Under the pieces are notes generated by a model. It saw nothing but the letters and a program-made list of their open reading frames with translations. It was not told the origin of the DNA and ran no database searches. The translations under genes and the position numbers were made by a program. 64,000 nucleotides of DNA from Apostichopus japonicus (Eukaryota; Echinodermata; Holothuroidea; Aspidochirotida; Stichopodidae), in NCBI RefSeq assembly GCF_037975245.1, contig NC_092575.1, positions 7,227,001 through 7,291,000 of the forward strand, read 5' to 3'. Position 1 is the first letter of the stretch. Each line of letters begins with the position of its first letter. Of this stretch, positions 1 to 11,662 are shown one piece after another.

Positions 1-701
1 ATCATTTTCATATGCCCCTTGTAGGTCTAAATTGATATACACAGAGTGCAAACGCATACCATTCACTGATGATCGGTGGTACATTCAATTATCTGTACAG
101 CGACCTCTCCGTTGACTGTCCAACAACTATACCCATGTATACCCTGGCATATGTGAGCCTAAGGCTTCATTCGCATGGTTATAATATTAGTAAAGAGTGC
201 ACCTTTAATCCTCCTCTTTGCGTGAGGTAATTCATATCATCATAGAACAAACTCGACATTTTCAGACTCTTATTAAATCTCGTAACAGTTTCTCTCTCAA
301 CTCTTATTTTCTTTCAATTTCCCAGGAGAGTTATTTCTGAATAAAGCCCCCTTTGGCTACTCACGTCGGGTCGCTGTCAATATATATAGCCCGGTGCTAC
401 CCCCCCCCCCCCCAAGGAAGATAGAAAAGAAATGGATGACGAAAACGGTGAAAATAACGGAACAGTGAATCCGTTGATGAATTGGCAGACATCAGTTGTC
501 TTTACATTGAAGAAGAAGAATGATTGCGTGATGCCAACAGAGTATAGAACCAGAAACAGCTCGTATATCTACTGCCCTTTGCGTGTATATGCACTTAGTA
601 CGGTTGTACTGGGCCACGATAAGATACACGTGTACCGTATATCTTGTGCTATATATATTTGAAGGTTGTCAACGCAAAGTATCAAGTGCGCTAAACGGAA
701 G

Positions 702-703
<2 letters not shown>

Positions 704-771
<68 letters not shown>
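704..771. repeat. (AT)n microsatellite
   Basis: An uninterrupted alternating A/T run of about 68 bp. It generates spurious Ile-Tyr reading frames on both strands, which should not be read as genes. Confidence 0.97.
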
Positions 772-773
<2 letters not shown>

Positions 774-1810
774 CAGAGAAATTTATGATGTCGCATATCG
801 TAACCTATATCATTAAATCCAATATATACCCTATACGCACACATGAAACTATGAAGGGTTATTTTGTAACTTTAGACAGATATACACGTAGATTAGATCC
901 GTATAATGACCATAAGTCAATCGCTATATCTGTATCGTTATGCATACCCCCTCCCCTTCCCATAGGTTAATCCCAATTCTAAGATGTTTGTATTCCTGCA
1001 ACGATAATGCAATAGCTTATAACTAATGCAATTGGCGATGTCATAAAGGAGATTTGAGGACAAAAGTTGTAAAAGTTGTACTATATAGAGTTAATCCGAA
1101 GCTTGATTCTTGGTAAACCAATGTCGCTCTTTTCTGTCATTTTTTCTTCCATGGATTAGTGATAACCTTCATGCCTGCTTACATTGCAACTATACCAATG
1201 CAGTCAAGCAGGATCAGTGTAAAGCTGGGCTTCTTATTAAAAAATAAAAAAAGCATATTTGTGACTTTGGTCACTGGGTGGCCCTTAATTCACTACTCTT
1301 TCACACACACCAAAAAAGAAAGAAATACTTTTGAGGTGTACTGAAACTGAATCGACAGGTTGGACAAAGGCTATAATCTGTGGCAGTTATGAATCCAAAC
1401 AACTATTTTGAGAGTTTTTTTCCAGGGAGTCACATGCATGCACTAGTCAACTCAACTAAATGAACTAGGCCATGCGTAAGTTAACTCGGCTTGCGCTACC
1501 AGTGACTATACATATTTCCTCAAATTCCGAGTACCTTCTTTCTCATAATGTAAAACACTCATTCGATGCAGAAAGGCACAGCAACGGCATTTGGATTATA
1601 TGCAATGATACAAATCGCTAAACCACCGACAGACCGAACACATGTACTTATCAATAACATATATACCGGTGCATACTGTATATATATAGCACTGAATGAT
1701 TCAGTGTTATAAAGGCTAGAAGGGAGAAGAAAAATAACTTACTAAACCATTAAAGAAAAACGGACACCGTAAGAAACTTATTAGTAATGTGAGATAGGTA
1801 GAAATTACAC

Positions 1811-2230
1811 GGAAGTCATGTTGTCATATCGTTATAAACACTTAGGGTAATAATACACCATAGATACACCGCGCACGATACCGACAAGCATATATACAAT
1901 TGTGCACTTTAACACGCAATTCAATGTCATATCGTACACAACACCTGCAAGTAAACCGTCAAAACACAGGGCACCTATATGTATACTTGTAATATATATT
2001 CCGGTGCCGTATTTAACATGTCCATGACATGATATCGTAGAAAACAAAAACAATACAAATAAACCGTAAAAACACCGGACACCTCGCCGGTAAATATACA
2101 TATTATATACCGGTGCTGAATATAACACCGAACACCGTTTCGGTAAAATATGATATCAGTTATATACCGGTGGCGTACATAATCACGGAAGTCAATGTGA
2201 TATCGTAAAAAATAAAAACACTGAGGCCTA
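1811..2230. repeat. Degenerate tandem repeat, roughly 100-170 bp units
   Basis: Related blocks recur: GTCATATCGTA or GATATCGTA, followed by AAACCGT(C/A)AAAACAC, followed by ATATATACCGGTG. The first block appears near 1818, 1925, 2032 and 2198. The units differ by substitutions and small indels, so this is an old array. Period and copy number were estimated by eye. Confidence 0.6.
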
Positions 2231-3624
2231 ACATTATACCGTTATATACAAGTGAGTGAAAGAAAATCAACATTTATTGGCTTACAGAGCTCCTTACAAT
2301 ATTCGTTATAATATTTATGTTCTTTTAATGTATATATAAAACATTTCGTACCTGGATTAGTAAACTGGGGTCAAATGTCACTTCAACTTGTTCGTGTCAG
2401 GCTTCATCCAGAAAATTACTCGAAAAGATTTGAGTCTCCATGCATGCATATCCATAGATATTTTTTCCTTATGTACAACTACCTATACACGTTCAACACA
2501 GTAGCATATACACTCCGCTCTAGGCTTACAAAGTTACAATAGATCAAACTAGAGATATGCCACTTTTGTTAAAAATCTGTCGTTTGTATCACCGACTGGA
2601 CTATATATACCTTCATTGATTTAGTGTATACTATTTATACATATGGTTATAGATGTATAGAAGCACGGCATGTCGCTTTTGTGTAGCAGGTATATCTATA
2701 TATACCCCCTAGGCATGTATATAGTAGGTTAAACTTAACAAATACCCGTGTATTACAATTCACTGTACAAGTTCGTGTCGCTAATATATTTGTTAATTTG
2801 TCAAAAGTTTACAATTGTATCAATGAATGCAAACCTTGTAGTATAATTGTGGCTTAAAGTTATGTGGGTCAAAGGGAACAAAAAAACAAAATCAAGTTTT
2901 TTTTTTCTATGCAATGCCAATAGCAAGCAGAGTTCAAGAATGACGTGTTCCCATTTAGCTTTTCACTTTTTTTTTCAAACTTTATGTCGGTTTGACTCGA
3001 CTAGATTTGATGTGATCTGATGTCTTATTAGATGATTCAAAATAAATGAAAAGAACTCTTTTTCTTCATAGATTATACTGGATTGTTTTTTTCAACTGCA
3101 GCCATTACGTCTATCAGCAAACAAAATGCAGTAATTACCTCTTAATTGTGTACAATTTAAATTTTAAATTAACGCTTTTTTAAAAAGACCACAAAGAGGC
3201 CAAGGCACCGGCCATATAACATGTATTTTTGCTTGGGTTCAGCTAGCTTTATTTTTCATGAACGATTGCTACTAGGCGCCAACCCCCCCCCCCCCCTCCC
3301 CTCAAACAATTTCGGGCATTTCCAGTACAAAATCGTATCTCGAGTAGGTTTACAAGTACAAAAATGAAATAACATTAAATTATGTTGTCACACACATAGT
3401 TCAGTGGGTTTATAAACTATTGTGATTTACGTGGTAGATATTTGGACATACTCAAACCAAAGGGGCCATCTATGTACTGAATTACGGTATACGGTACGTG
3501 TTAACATCCCGGTATGCGATATATAGTTCATTCATGATGATACCATTTGCAACAAAGAAACAGTTTTTTTTTTTCTGGTTGCACTAAGGGGCATCTACAA
3601 TTATACTGAATTAGATGTTACCAG

Positions 3625-3862
3625 TCGAACTTACGATATTAGTTGCATAACGGCTAGAAGACATACATTACCATGTGACCAGTTTTAATGATATTGCATA
3701 ACGTTTAGAAGACATCCAATACCATATGACCATTTATAAAGATATTAATGCCAGAAAGGTTAGAAGACATCCAATACCATGTGACCAGTTGTAACGATAT
3801 TAGTTCCATAACGGCTAGAAGACATCCAATACCGTGTGACCAGTTGTAATGATATGTTTCCT
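3625..3862. repeat. Tandem repeat, about 56-60 bp x 4
   Basis: Four consecutive units share GATATTAGTTGCATAACGG, then CTAGAAGACATCCAATACC, then ATGTGACCAGTTGTAA, with substitutions between copies. No coding potential is apparent. Confidence 0.85.
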
Positions 3863-4313
3863 AGTAGGACAATGATCCAATTACTTGCATGGATGCAATG
3901 TTTTAATATTACACGGTTTTGACTGGAGGAAAGCCTGCGCAAATTTGGTTTACAACGCAGCACAATAAATGCAGCTTCCGTCATATGCGATGCCACTTCA
4001 TACATATAACCTTCTGTGCGCCTTTACTTTTATGAGCACTTTGCATCTGTATTTTTTTTCATTTGAACGGAAGAATCTAGTCCTGGTTTAGTAGAATTTA
4101 GTTTCTACTTCAGCGGAAAATTTATATCCGAAAAATAAAAATATATGCCGATAAAAGCATTACTACTCATGCATACACGAATGATTGTCATTTGCGTTTT
4201 GAATCGACACATTTATTAAGAGCATCCATATATACGGGATAATTAAACATCCTTTTATCCTTGAAAAATACAAACTTGCCAAGGCTACTATATATAAAGA
4301 TTTTGTTCTTGTT

Positions 4314-4399
<86 letters not shown>

Positions 4400-5040
4400 C
4401 AAACGTAACATGTCTAACATCGTTTGTAATTTCATATACGTTAACACAGTCGGACAGTTACAATATATAGCGTTATAATACTGCAGTGATATTCAATATA
4501 CCGTAGTACATACTAGCGTATGGTATGTATGTATAGTATCATTATTATGTGGAGTTTTGAAAATAGTGTGGTTCGGCCTTCATAGTTTAAGGGGAACGCA
4601 ACCCCAAGTGCCCCAACCATCATCGAAACGGGCCAACTACCTTTGGGAAGAAGGCAACTCCTTCCAACAGCTACGAAAATTCTTTGCTTTATATTCGTTT
4701 GGAAGATATCCTAAACTTTAAAGGTCGTGTCTGGGAAGTTGTCAATTTGTAAATCTATGCTGCCATATAGTTCCACTATGATCTGAAACCTTTAACTTTT
4801 AGATTTGGTAAAGAGCCTCAATATTGTTAGATTCCGCATTTTCAAAATCCATTACAGAAAAATAGGTTATTAATAATAAAAAAATATAAAAATCATAAAA
4901 CAAGAATGTTGACTAAAGCACATGCATGTGGCTCGATGACGTCATATTTAGACTTGATCAAGTCTTCAGTCCTGTGTATGACTCGAAGATTACATATGTT
5001 GTATCTCCAAAATGGAAAATAAAATATTAGCTGTTAAGGG
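3863..5040. other. Intergenic stretch, no gene seen
   Basis: Unique AT-rich sequence containing one (TA)n microsatellite (listed separately). I see no exon-like frame, no terminal inverted repeats and no tRNA boxes. Confidence 0.65.
4316..4395. repeat. (TA)n microsatellite
   Basis: An 80-bp uninterrupted alternating TA tract, the longest simple repeat in the window. Overlapping Tyr-Ile frames on both strands are artefacts of it. Confidence 0.97.
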
Positions 5041-6027
5041 AAGTTGTCCATGGCAGTCATCTCTATCACATATAGATCAATAATGATGGTTGAGTTTATG
5101 CCTCCTTGGTTGTAGAGGTGGGGAGAGGATAGGGGTAGGGGGTAGGGGAGGGGGTAGAGGTCGGGATTGGAGTGTGGTGGGGTAGAGGTGGTGAGGGGAG
5201 GGTGTCCATGCCAATTATCTCTCTATCACATAGATCAATAATGATGGTTGAGTTTGTGTCTCCTTGGCTGTAGAGGTGGGGAGGGGAGTGTGGTGGGGAG
5301 GGGAGTCTGGTGGGGGTAGGAGTGGGGAGGGTAGGGTGGAGGGGGAAGTTGTCCATGACAATTTTCTCTCTATCACATAGATCAATAATGATGGTGAGTT
5401 TATGCCTCCTTGGTTGTAGAGGTGGGGAGAGGGTAGGGGTAGGGGGTAGGGGAGGGGGTAGAGGTCGGGATTGGAGTGTGGTGGGGTAGAGGTGGTGAGG
5501 GGAGGGTGTCCATGCCAATTATCTCTCTATCACATATAGATCAATAATGATGGTTGAGTTTGTGTCTCCTTGGCTGTAGAGGTGGGGAGAGGGAGAGTGG
5601 ATGGGGAGGGGAGTTGTCCATGCCAGTTATCTCTCTCTATCACATAGATTAATAATGGTGGTTGAGTTTGTGTCTCCTTGGCTGTAGAGGTGGGGAATGG
5701 AGTGTGGTGGGGGTAGAGGTGGGGAGGGTGGAAGGGGGAATTTGTTCATGACAGTTAACTCTTTATCACATAGTTCAATAATGATGGTTGAGTTCGTGTC
5801 TCCTTGGCTGTAGAGGTGGGGAGGGGGTGGAGGGTGGAGTTGTCTATGACAGTTATCTCTCTATCACATAGATCAATAATGATAGTTGACTTTGTGTCTC
5901 CTTGGCTGTAGAGGTGGGGTGGGGAGTGTGGTGGGGGTAGAGGTGGGGAGGGTGGAAGTAGTCCATGACAATTATCTCTCTATCACATGTAGATCATTAA
6001 TGATTGTTCAGTTTGTGTCTCCTTTCG
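5040..6027. repeat. G-rich minisatellite, about 8 units of 100-160 bp
   Basis: Each unit has a near-constant block (TCTCTATCACATAGATCAAT, then AATGATGGTTGAGTTTGTGT, then CTCCTTGGCTGTAGAGGTGG) followed by a variable purine-rich block of GGGG, GGTAG and GTGGTGG runs. The constant block recurs near 5065, 5226, 5372, 5531, 5640, 5766, 5866 and 5985. The blocks around 5082-5225 and 5385-5530 are almost identical, so part of the array was duplicated as a larger unit. The proline-rich minus-strand frame across it is a consequence of the G-runs. Confidence 0.9.
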
Positions 6028-7645
6028 TATTTCCATGATTAAGCGAAGTAGGATTTTGTTCTGGACAGTTCTCTGGGTAGACGGAGGAAGGTGATAAAAG
6101 TAAATGTTGTCATATCCAGTGCTGAACATTGACCTGCATAAACGCAATAATCTCAATGTCCTACTTCCGTTTCTCCCTTTAACATCCTATAGCGCCCTCA
6201 GTAGAGTTTAGCCTTATCCAGTACCTTGCATCATGAATATGAATTCATCACACTTTTACCCTTTTTTGTTAGAAAATATGAATGAGTTATTTATAGTTAT
6301 GTCATTAAAAAAAACCTAAGTTCATAATGCATATATTATGTGGAGAGTATTGTACTTTTTACCTTTGCCTTTGTTGCCATACGTATATACATATACAACG
6401 TACGTACATACATGCATACAACATGCGTCAGACAGGCATGTGATCGAATAATATTGAACGGATCGATTATTTGGCGCGAAAGTCAAAGAAATGCACAATG
6501 AAAATGAAATCATTAAACAAAAGGACTTCAATGATGGGGTTCATGGTTGACAGTTTAGACAGCTGAAAAACTGACACACTTCCAATGCTTCCGATGCAAA
6601 AAAAGTACAAGCAGTATTTATTCTCCCTTTTTGTTTCCGAATTGAGAAACGGAACAGGTGCTATTGGTATGAAAAATATAGAGGTTGAAGGCCACCTCCC
6701 TATGCAAAGTACTATACAACACATTACGGATTACAGTAAACGCTAAACATTCCTACCATACCTTTATGATAACCAAAAAGGACTTCTTCTTTTTTTTAGG
6801 CAAAATACTTAGAAGAAGAAAAAAAAAGAAAGAGAAAAGAATGGAACCTAAAAAACGTGTTACTTTTTTATTTGTATGAAAAACGGGTTTTACCAGACAA
6901 GACACCCCATGCTGATCATATGTCTACGAGCATTTGTTACCTCTGACAAAGAATCAACATGGAGGCTAAACCAAGGGGTGAGGAGAGGGTGTTTGGATGG
7001 CACGAGTGACTTCGTCACAATGCGACCGTAACAAAAGCCCTAGCTTGTGTTCGACACCTAATCGTCACAAAGCCACTCGAGGCTCGCGTGACAGAGTTTA
7101 TATTGGGTGTATTTTAAGATTATAAATCCAAATATTGGAAGATTTAAAATAATAACCACCTGTTATCCCCGGTCCATCTATTTATCTTCTGCTATTGTTC
7201 CGTCTATGGTGTCAACTGAAGTGAGGGAGAGGTGTGTCACGAGTTCGTCGCTATTCCTGTTAAATGTTCTTTTGTTCGAAAGGCGACAGATTGGTTTAGT
7301 CAATACGTCTCTCTTATAACTGTCATTGTAAACCGCTTATACAAAGGCACGGTATATGTATATCCGAAACGCGATAGAATTACTGACGGTTTGGCCGTGA
7401 AATGATGTGGTGTCGAATTATAACTACTGAGAAGGGGGCTCTTGCTGTCTGTTACTGATGATTCACTCTCCACATAGAAAGAATTCTACGATAGTTATAA
7501 TTCATTCTAGGGCTATTTATACATTGTCCACTCCCCCCCCCCTACCCCCACGCTTCCTTATACCTATATAACGCAAAATAAAACGAAACTGCTTATCCAC
7601 AAAAGCGCCTGTGTAAGAGAATGTGTAAAAGCAAGTGGGGCCTGA
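6028..7645. other. Intergenic stretch, no gene seen
   Basis: Unique sequence with short A- and T-runs (for example around 6790-6835) and a 10-nt poly-C tract near 7533. No conserved frame or structural RNA signature was seen on either strand. Confidence 0.6.
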
Positions 7646-7667
7646 CGTCTCGATCCTAGCAGGATCT

Positions 7668-8011
7668 TATTATTATTATTTAAGGCCCTCTCACACGACC
7701 CTGGTCATTGGTAACTTGTCACATCCTTCACACCAAAGTGTACACAATTGAAGCAATCTCTCTTGGGGCACCACAGTGCACCACAACCACGTGTTCCCCG
7801 GGGCACATCCCATAGGGTGCAGCCACAAACCGGCGCACGCAACTATATTTACAAGTTACCCCGCAAGTCCCCATTTATAAACCTGGGAGAAGAGAGGCAA
7901 TGGAGATAAAGTACCTTGCCCAAGGACACACGCAATGATCTGGCCAGGACTCGAACCTGTAATCCTTAGATCACAAGTCCACTGCCTTAACCACTTGACC
8001 ACAACGCCCCC
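7668..8011 (-). mobile_element. tRNA-derived SINE, minus orientation
   Basis: Read on the minus strand from 8011, the element opens with a tRNA-like head. It has an A-box-like TGGTCAAGTGGTTAAGGC and a B-box-like GGTTCGAGTCCTGG, about 66 nt in all. A tRNA-unrelated body containing CCTTGGGCAAGGTACTTTAT follows, and the element ends in an (AAT)n tail at 7668-7682. These are the internal RNA polymerase III promoter and tail expected of a SINE. The head has no complete cloverleaf that I would call a functional tRNA. It differs in sequence from the SINEs at 40347 and 63005. Confidence 0.8.
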
Positions 8012-11000
8012 TGATTCTTCAGAGGCATTCAACCAATATAACTGCCCACACACATGATCCTCACTGATCCTCAAACTAGATTCGGCAGTGTGTATATATA
8101 TAGTTGGCAACGTCAACAATGTATACGCATAGCCTAATTTAAATAAAATATCAAGTTACAAAATCTCCACTATGCGAAAAAAAAAGAGAAAACCAATTTT
8201 TGACAAATCATTGCCTACAGCGATAAAGCGCGCAGAATATTGCTCAACATACCAACCTGAGGTTAATTGATAAATCACGCATTGACATATACATCCATAC
8301 ACTAAGGCTTATTTTTGGAATGGTTTATCTATTCCATGATATCAAACTGTCAATTAGACTTAAGCAAGGCATTCTCGTTTTGCCCCAAAATCCTCTCCCT
8401 TAGCTTCTCTTAGAAAAAAATGAAACAAAAATAGAAAGAAAAGAAAATATATAGAATCTTCTCAGTTTCCACACGAATTGAATAATTTCAACCTGTTTTG
8501 TTTACCCGTGGGATCCCTATATTGTACTATAACAAAGTATTTGGTAGGAAGCGAAAATTGAATAATAACATTATACCCGTTTGGCTGACATTTTACCAAT
8601 GAATTGTGATGAAGCCAATCAATACTTCTCGAGTTTCGTAAGCATCCATTTTCTTCCCTACAGCTATCTAGCTATATTTTGGACAATATGATACAAGCAA
8701 GTAAATTTGCATGACGTATGACAAGGGAAAAACCTATCTAGAATAAATTCCGATCGGACCAAAATTTTAATCAACCGAAAATGACAACAATGACAACCCG
8801 TCTTGCCGGCTTGCAGTTAATCTAAATAACTGCCTGTTTTCATAATGGCGTTCCAAAGAAAGGCCGTGCACCAATCAGATTGCAGCAGACGACACCGTGT
8901 TGTAGTAAGAGAACGACGTAAATAAATATACGCGAATAACATTAACCTTGTACAAAAACTACGAAACCGTGTATTTGCTGAAAGACGTTCCCGTATGCAT
9001 TGGTGTATCCCCCCCCCCCACCTTGGTAACTCCCCTCCCTTCCTTATCATAACCTACTCAGATGTATCCAAGCACCAAGCCATGCAGTGTAATATTCAAA
9101 TCACTTTTCGTAACTATAACACCCTAACACTGTCATTTGAATAGCCTATATATGTTAACTTCACGCGTGTGATATATGTGTCGTGACCCAGTTACAGCAT
9201 ATAATCATCAGGAAGAGTTTATGATATAGTAAGTTGCACTGGCAGGTCATTCCAGGGAGGTGCATGACCTCACTCCCATCCACCAAATCTGAAATTTCTC
9301 AAGTAGGCTACTAAAATCAGCTGCGAGTATAATTCTAACTCAGAATAAGGCGAATTAGTTATAACAATTCGCAAGCTTCGCGTGCGTGCCTTACCACGTT
9401 CAGCCACTTGCTTATGGCATTTATCATGCCCGCCGGTTAACCACGTTGACTCGATTGGCATTTTTAGTCAAAGCGAGGAAAAAAACGAGTTGCAATTTTT
9501 TCTCTGGTCCAGGGTGGATCAGTAACCTTTCAGTCGAGCCCCCCCCCCCCCCCTCCCCGCCCTACCAGGACCTCGAAACACTCAAATCCTGCCGCATTGC
9601 CGTGCATTTACTGGGAACTGTTCCTTATTTGTATATAGCATACAGACCGACATATATACACAGTGTGCTATCAGGCTGAGTGTAAGAAAGGGTAAAGCTT
9701 CAACAAATCTACTTTTAGCGTACGCCGTGAAATCACATGAGAAGAAACTCAAAACACTAAGCGGAGAGTGGTTCAGTGCACTTTCAATGGCACTTTATTA
9801 TAGGAAATGCTCAATCATGCAAGCTGACATAATGTAGACCTTGTGTGTTGTGCCGAGTGTGCATTAGTCGAGAGGTGCCGGATAACATCATTTGATCAGT
9901 CGTATAACCATCCCTCAATCAGTTTTAGGTGTTAAATATGGCATGCACATTAATCATCGATATAGTTATATAGCACACAAGTGGTCTGAACAAGTTGAAA
10001 GTCTCAGATCGAGGACTGCTTATCAGCAAACCAAATCACATTCATGCGCATGCGTGCTTCATGAACAGAATTCACGCCTGAAATACCTTTTTTTTCATGC
10101 ATCAATTCGGTATGTGTATAATGTAATAAAATGGCGCCTCAGCGTGCGCGTCATAACAGCATGAATGATGATGAGTAAGTTACTTTAAACTGTAGACATA
10201 CAGACAAAGATCGAAAAAAAAACTCATGTAGAATGTTCCATCAGGGAGTCACATGCAGCTGTATGCAGCTGTCGTCTGTATAGAGGCCTATAATTTGATA
10301 CTTGTCTGTCTATAACCTGTTTCATATCGAGAACATTTGGGTTATAAACTATTTTCAAGCATTTAACTTGATACTTCTGTCCGGTCCAGGGGCCCCATTA
10401 GTTACTCTCTACTGACGCCGATGGCCGGTTTGCCCTCGATCATGAATTTACTTATAGTGACGTCATGCTTGCTTCATTTTTGCCGTCTCTTTTTTCCCCC
10501 GTTTTGTACGGTCACCAAACACGGAATAAAACTAGCAAGTGCCCAGGTAGAACGATTACGATATAGCTCAATATACATGTGTTGCACCCTACAGCCGATA
10601 GTTAATCCGTTACTATAGAAGTAGTGACGTCACTCATTAACCATGGTAACGCAGCTCGTGCTCCTCGAGCCTTGATACTGGCCACTTATACCCTTGTGGT
10701 GATCAAGACATGCATGCATACTCTTGCGTCCGTATACATGTTGATTTACTTGTAAATGCGCGCGTTTCTCATCTTACGACAAAACTGAAGTAACTTCAAA
10801 CGGGTTTGGAATTCAAGTAGACACTTTTGCATGGCATACTTTTCCCGATAACGTACACATATCAAGGTTAAAACAAATTCATATTACTCAATGTAACTTT
10901 ACACTTGATCAAACCACACATAGGCCTATAACCTCCATGCATTGTCCTGATAATTAGTAAGTTAGATCTGATGGCAAATAAGTCATTATAGTCAGTTATA

Positions 11001-11318
11001 GTCAGAAAATAAACACAGTTGAAGACAGATTCGATTCTTACATAGCCTGCTACGTCATTATTTGGAAAGAAAATATTTAAAAAATCAAATTAATGAAAGT
11101 ACAAATTTATCAGCTTTTCGTAACAAACAGAAGCGGAATAAAAAAAAAATAACCAGAATTCAAAAATGCATTGTGGTTTCGATGTTGTAACATGAGCAGT
11201 GTTCTTCGTGAATCTGGCGTAATGTATAGTGAGGGTGTACAACATACTTGATCTTATTAATACAGTGAAATGCAGTGTGATGTGACAAGCAATAAATTCA
11301 CAATGACACAGGCCGTAC
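8012..11318. other. Intergenic stretch, no gene seen
   Basis: Mostly unique AT-rich DNA with poly-C tracts at about 9009-9019 and 9539-9553. No frame resembles a known protein domain. Confidence 0.6.
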
Positions 11319-11320
11319 TG

Positions 11321-11662
11321 AAATGACCATTGACCTCAACAACAGGCTTCTTGTACTAAATGTGATAGTTACATCAACATACCAAACATGCTATATCATA
11401 TTTACAAGGCTTCCAGGAGTTGACTCGTTGTGCCCAAATGACCTTTGACCTCCACCAAAATCAATAGGCTTCTTTACTCAATGTTATACACCTTCATAAC
11501 AGGTATGAGATCTGCCCAAGCCTCCAATATTGAGCTATCAAGTTAACAAGATTTTCACAATTTGACCTCTGATGACCCCAAATGACCTTTGAACTCCACA
11601 AAAAAGCAATAGACTTCTTGTAATCAATGTGGTACTTCTACACACTGAGAAAGCTAGGCGTC
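11321..11662. repeat. Diverged tandem repeat with DR1-like blocks
   Basis: Three diverged units begin AAATGACC(T/A)TTGACCTC(C/A)AC and continue with CAATAGGCTTCTTGTACTCA-like sequence. They start near 11321, 11436 and 11580. Each opening block is TGACCT-N-TGACCT or one mismatch from it, which is the reverse complement of a DR1 nuclear-receptor element. This may be part of a dispersed repeat family. No coding potential was seen. Confidence 0.65.

Larger units (their letters stand above)
1..3620. other. Intergenic stretch, no gene seen
   Basis: No reading frame here has the composition or motifs of a protein I recognise; the longer frames run through AT dinucleotide or low-complexity sequence. 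The stretch is AT-rich and holds 14-nt poly-C tracts at about 400-413 and 3283-3296, plus the microsatellite and degenerate repeats listed separately. I see no RNA gene or convincing promoter. Confidence 0.7.

Noticed and set aside
569-844. Frames through the (AT)n tracts near 704 and 4316
   Set aside because: They are Ile-Tyr repeats forced by dinucleotide sequence, open on both strands, with no flanking coding signal.
5096-5518. 140-codon proline-rich minus-strand frame
   Set aside because: It is the complement of the G-rich minisatellite; its periodicity matches the DNA repeat.
7950-8010. True tRNA genes at the tRNA-like heads (7950-8010, 40520-40588, 63005-63070)
   Set aside because: They have A- and B-box-like sequences, but the stems are poor and SINE bodies and tails are attached.
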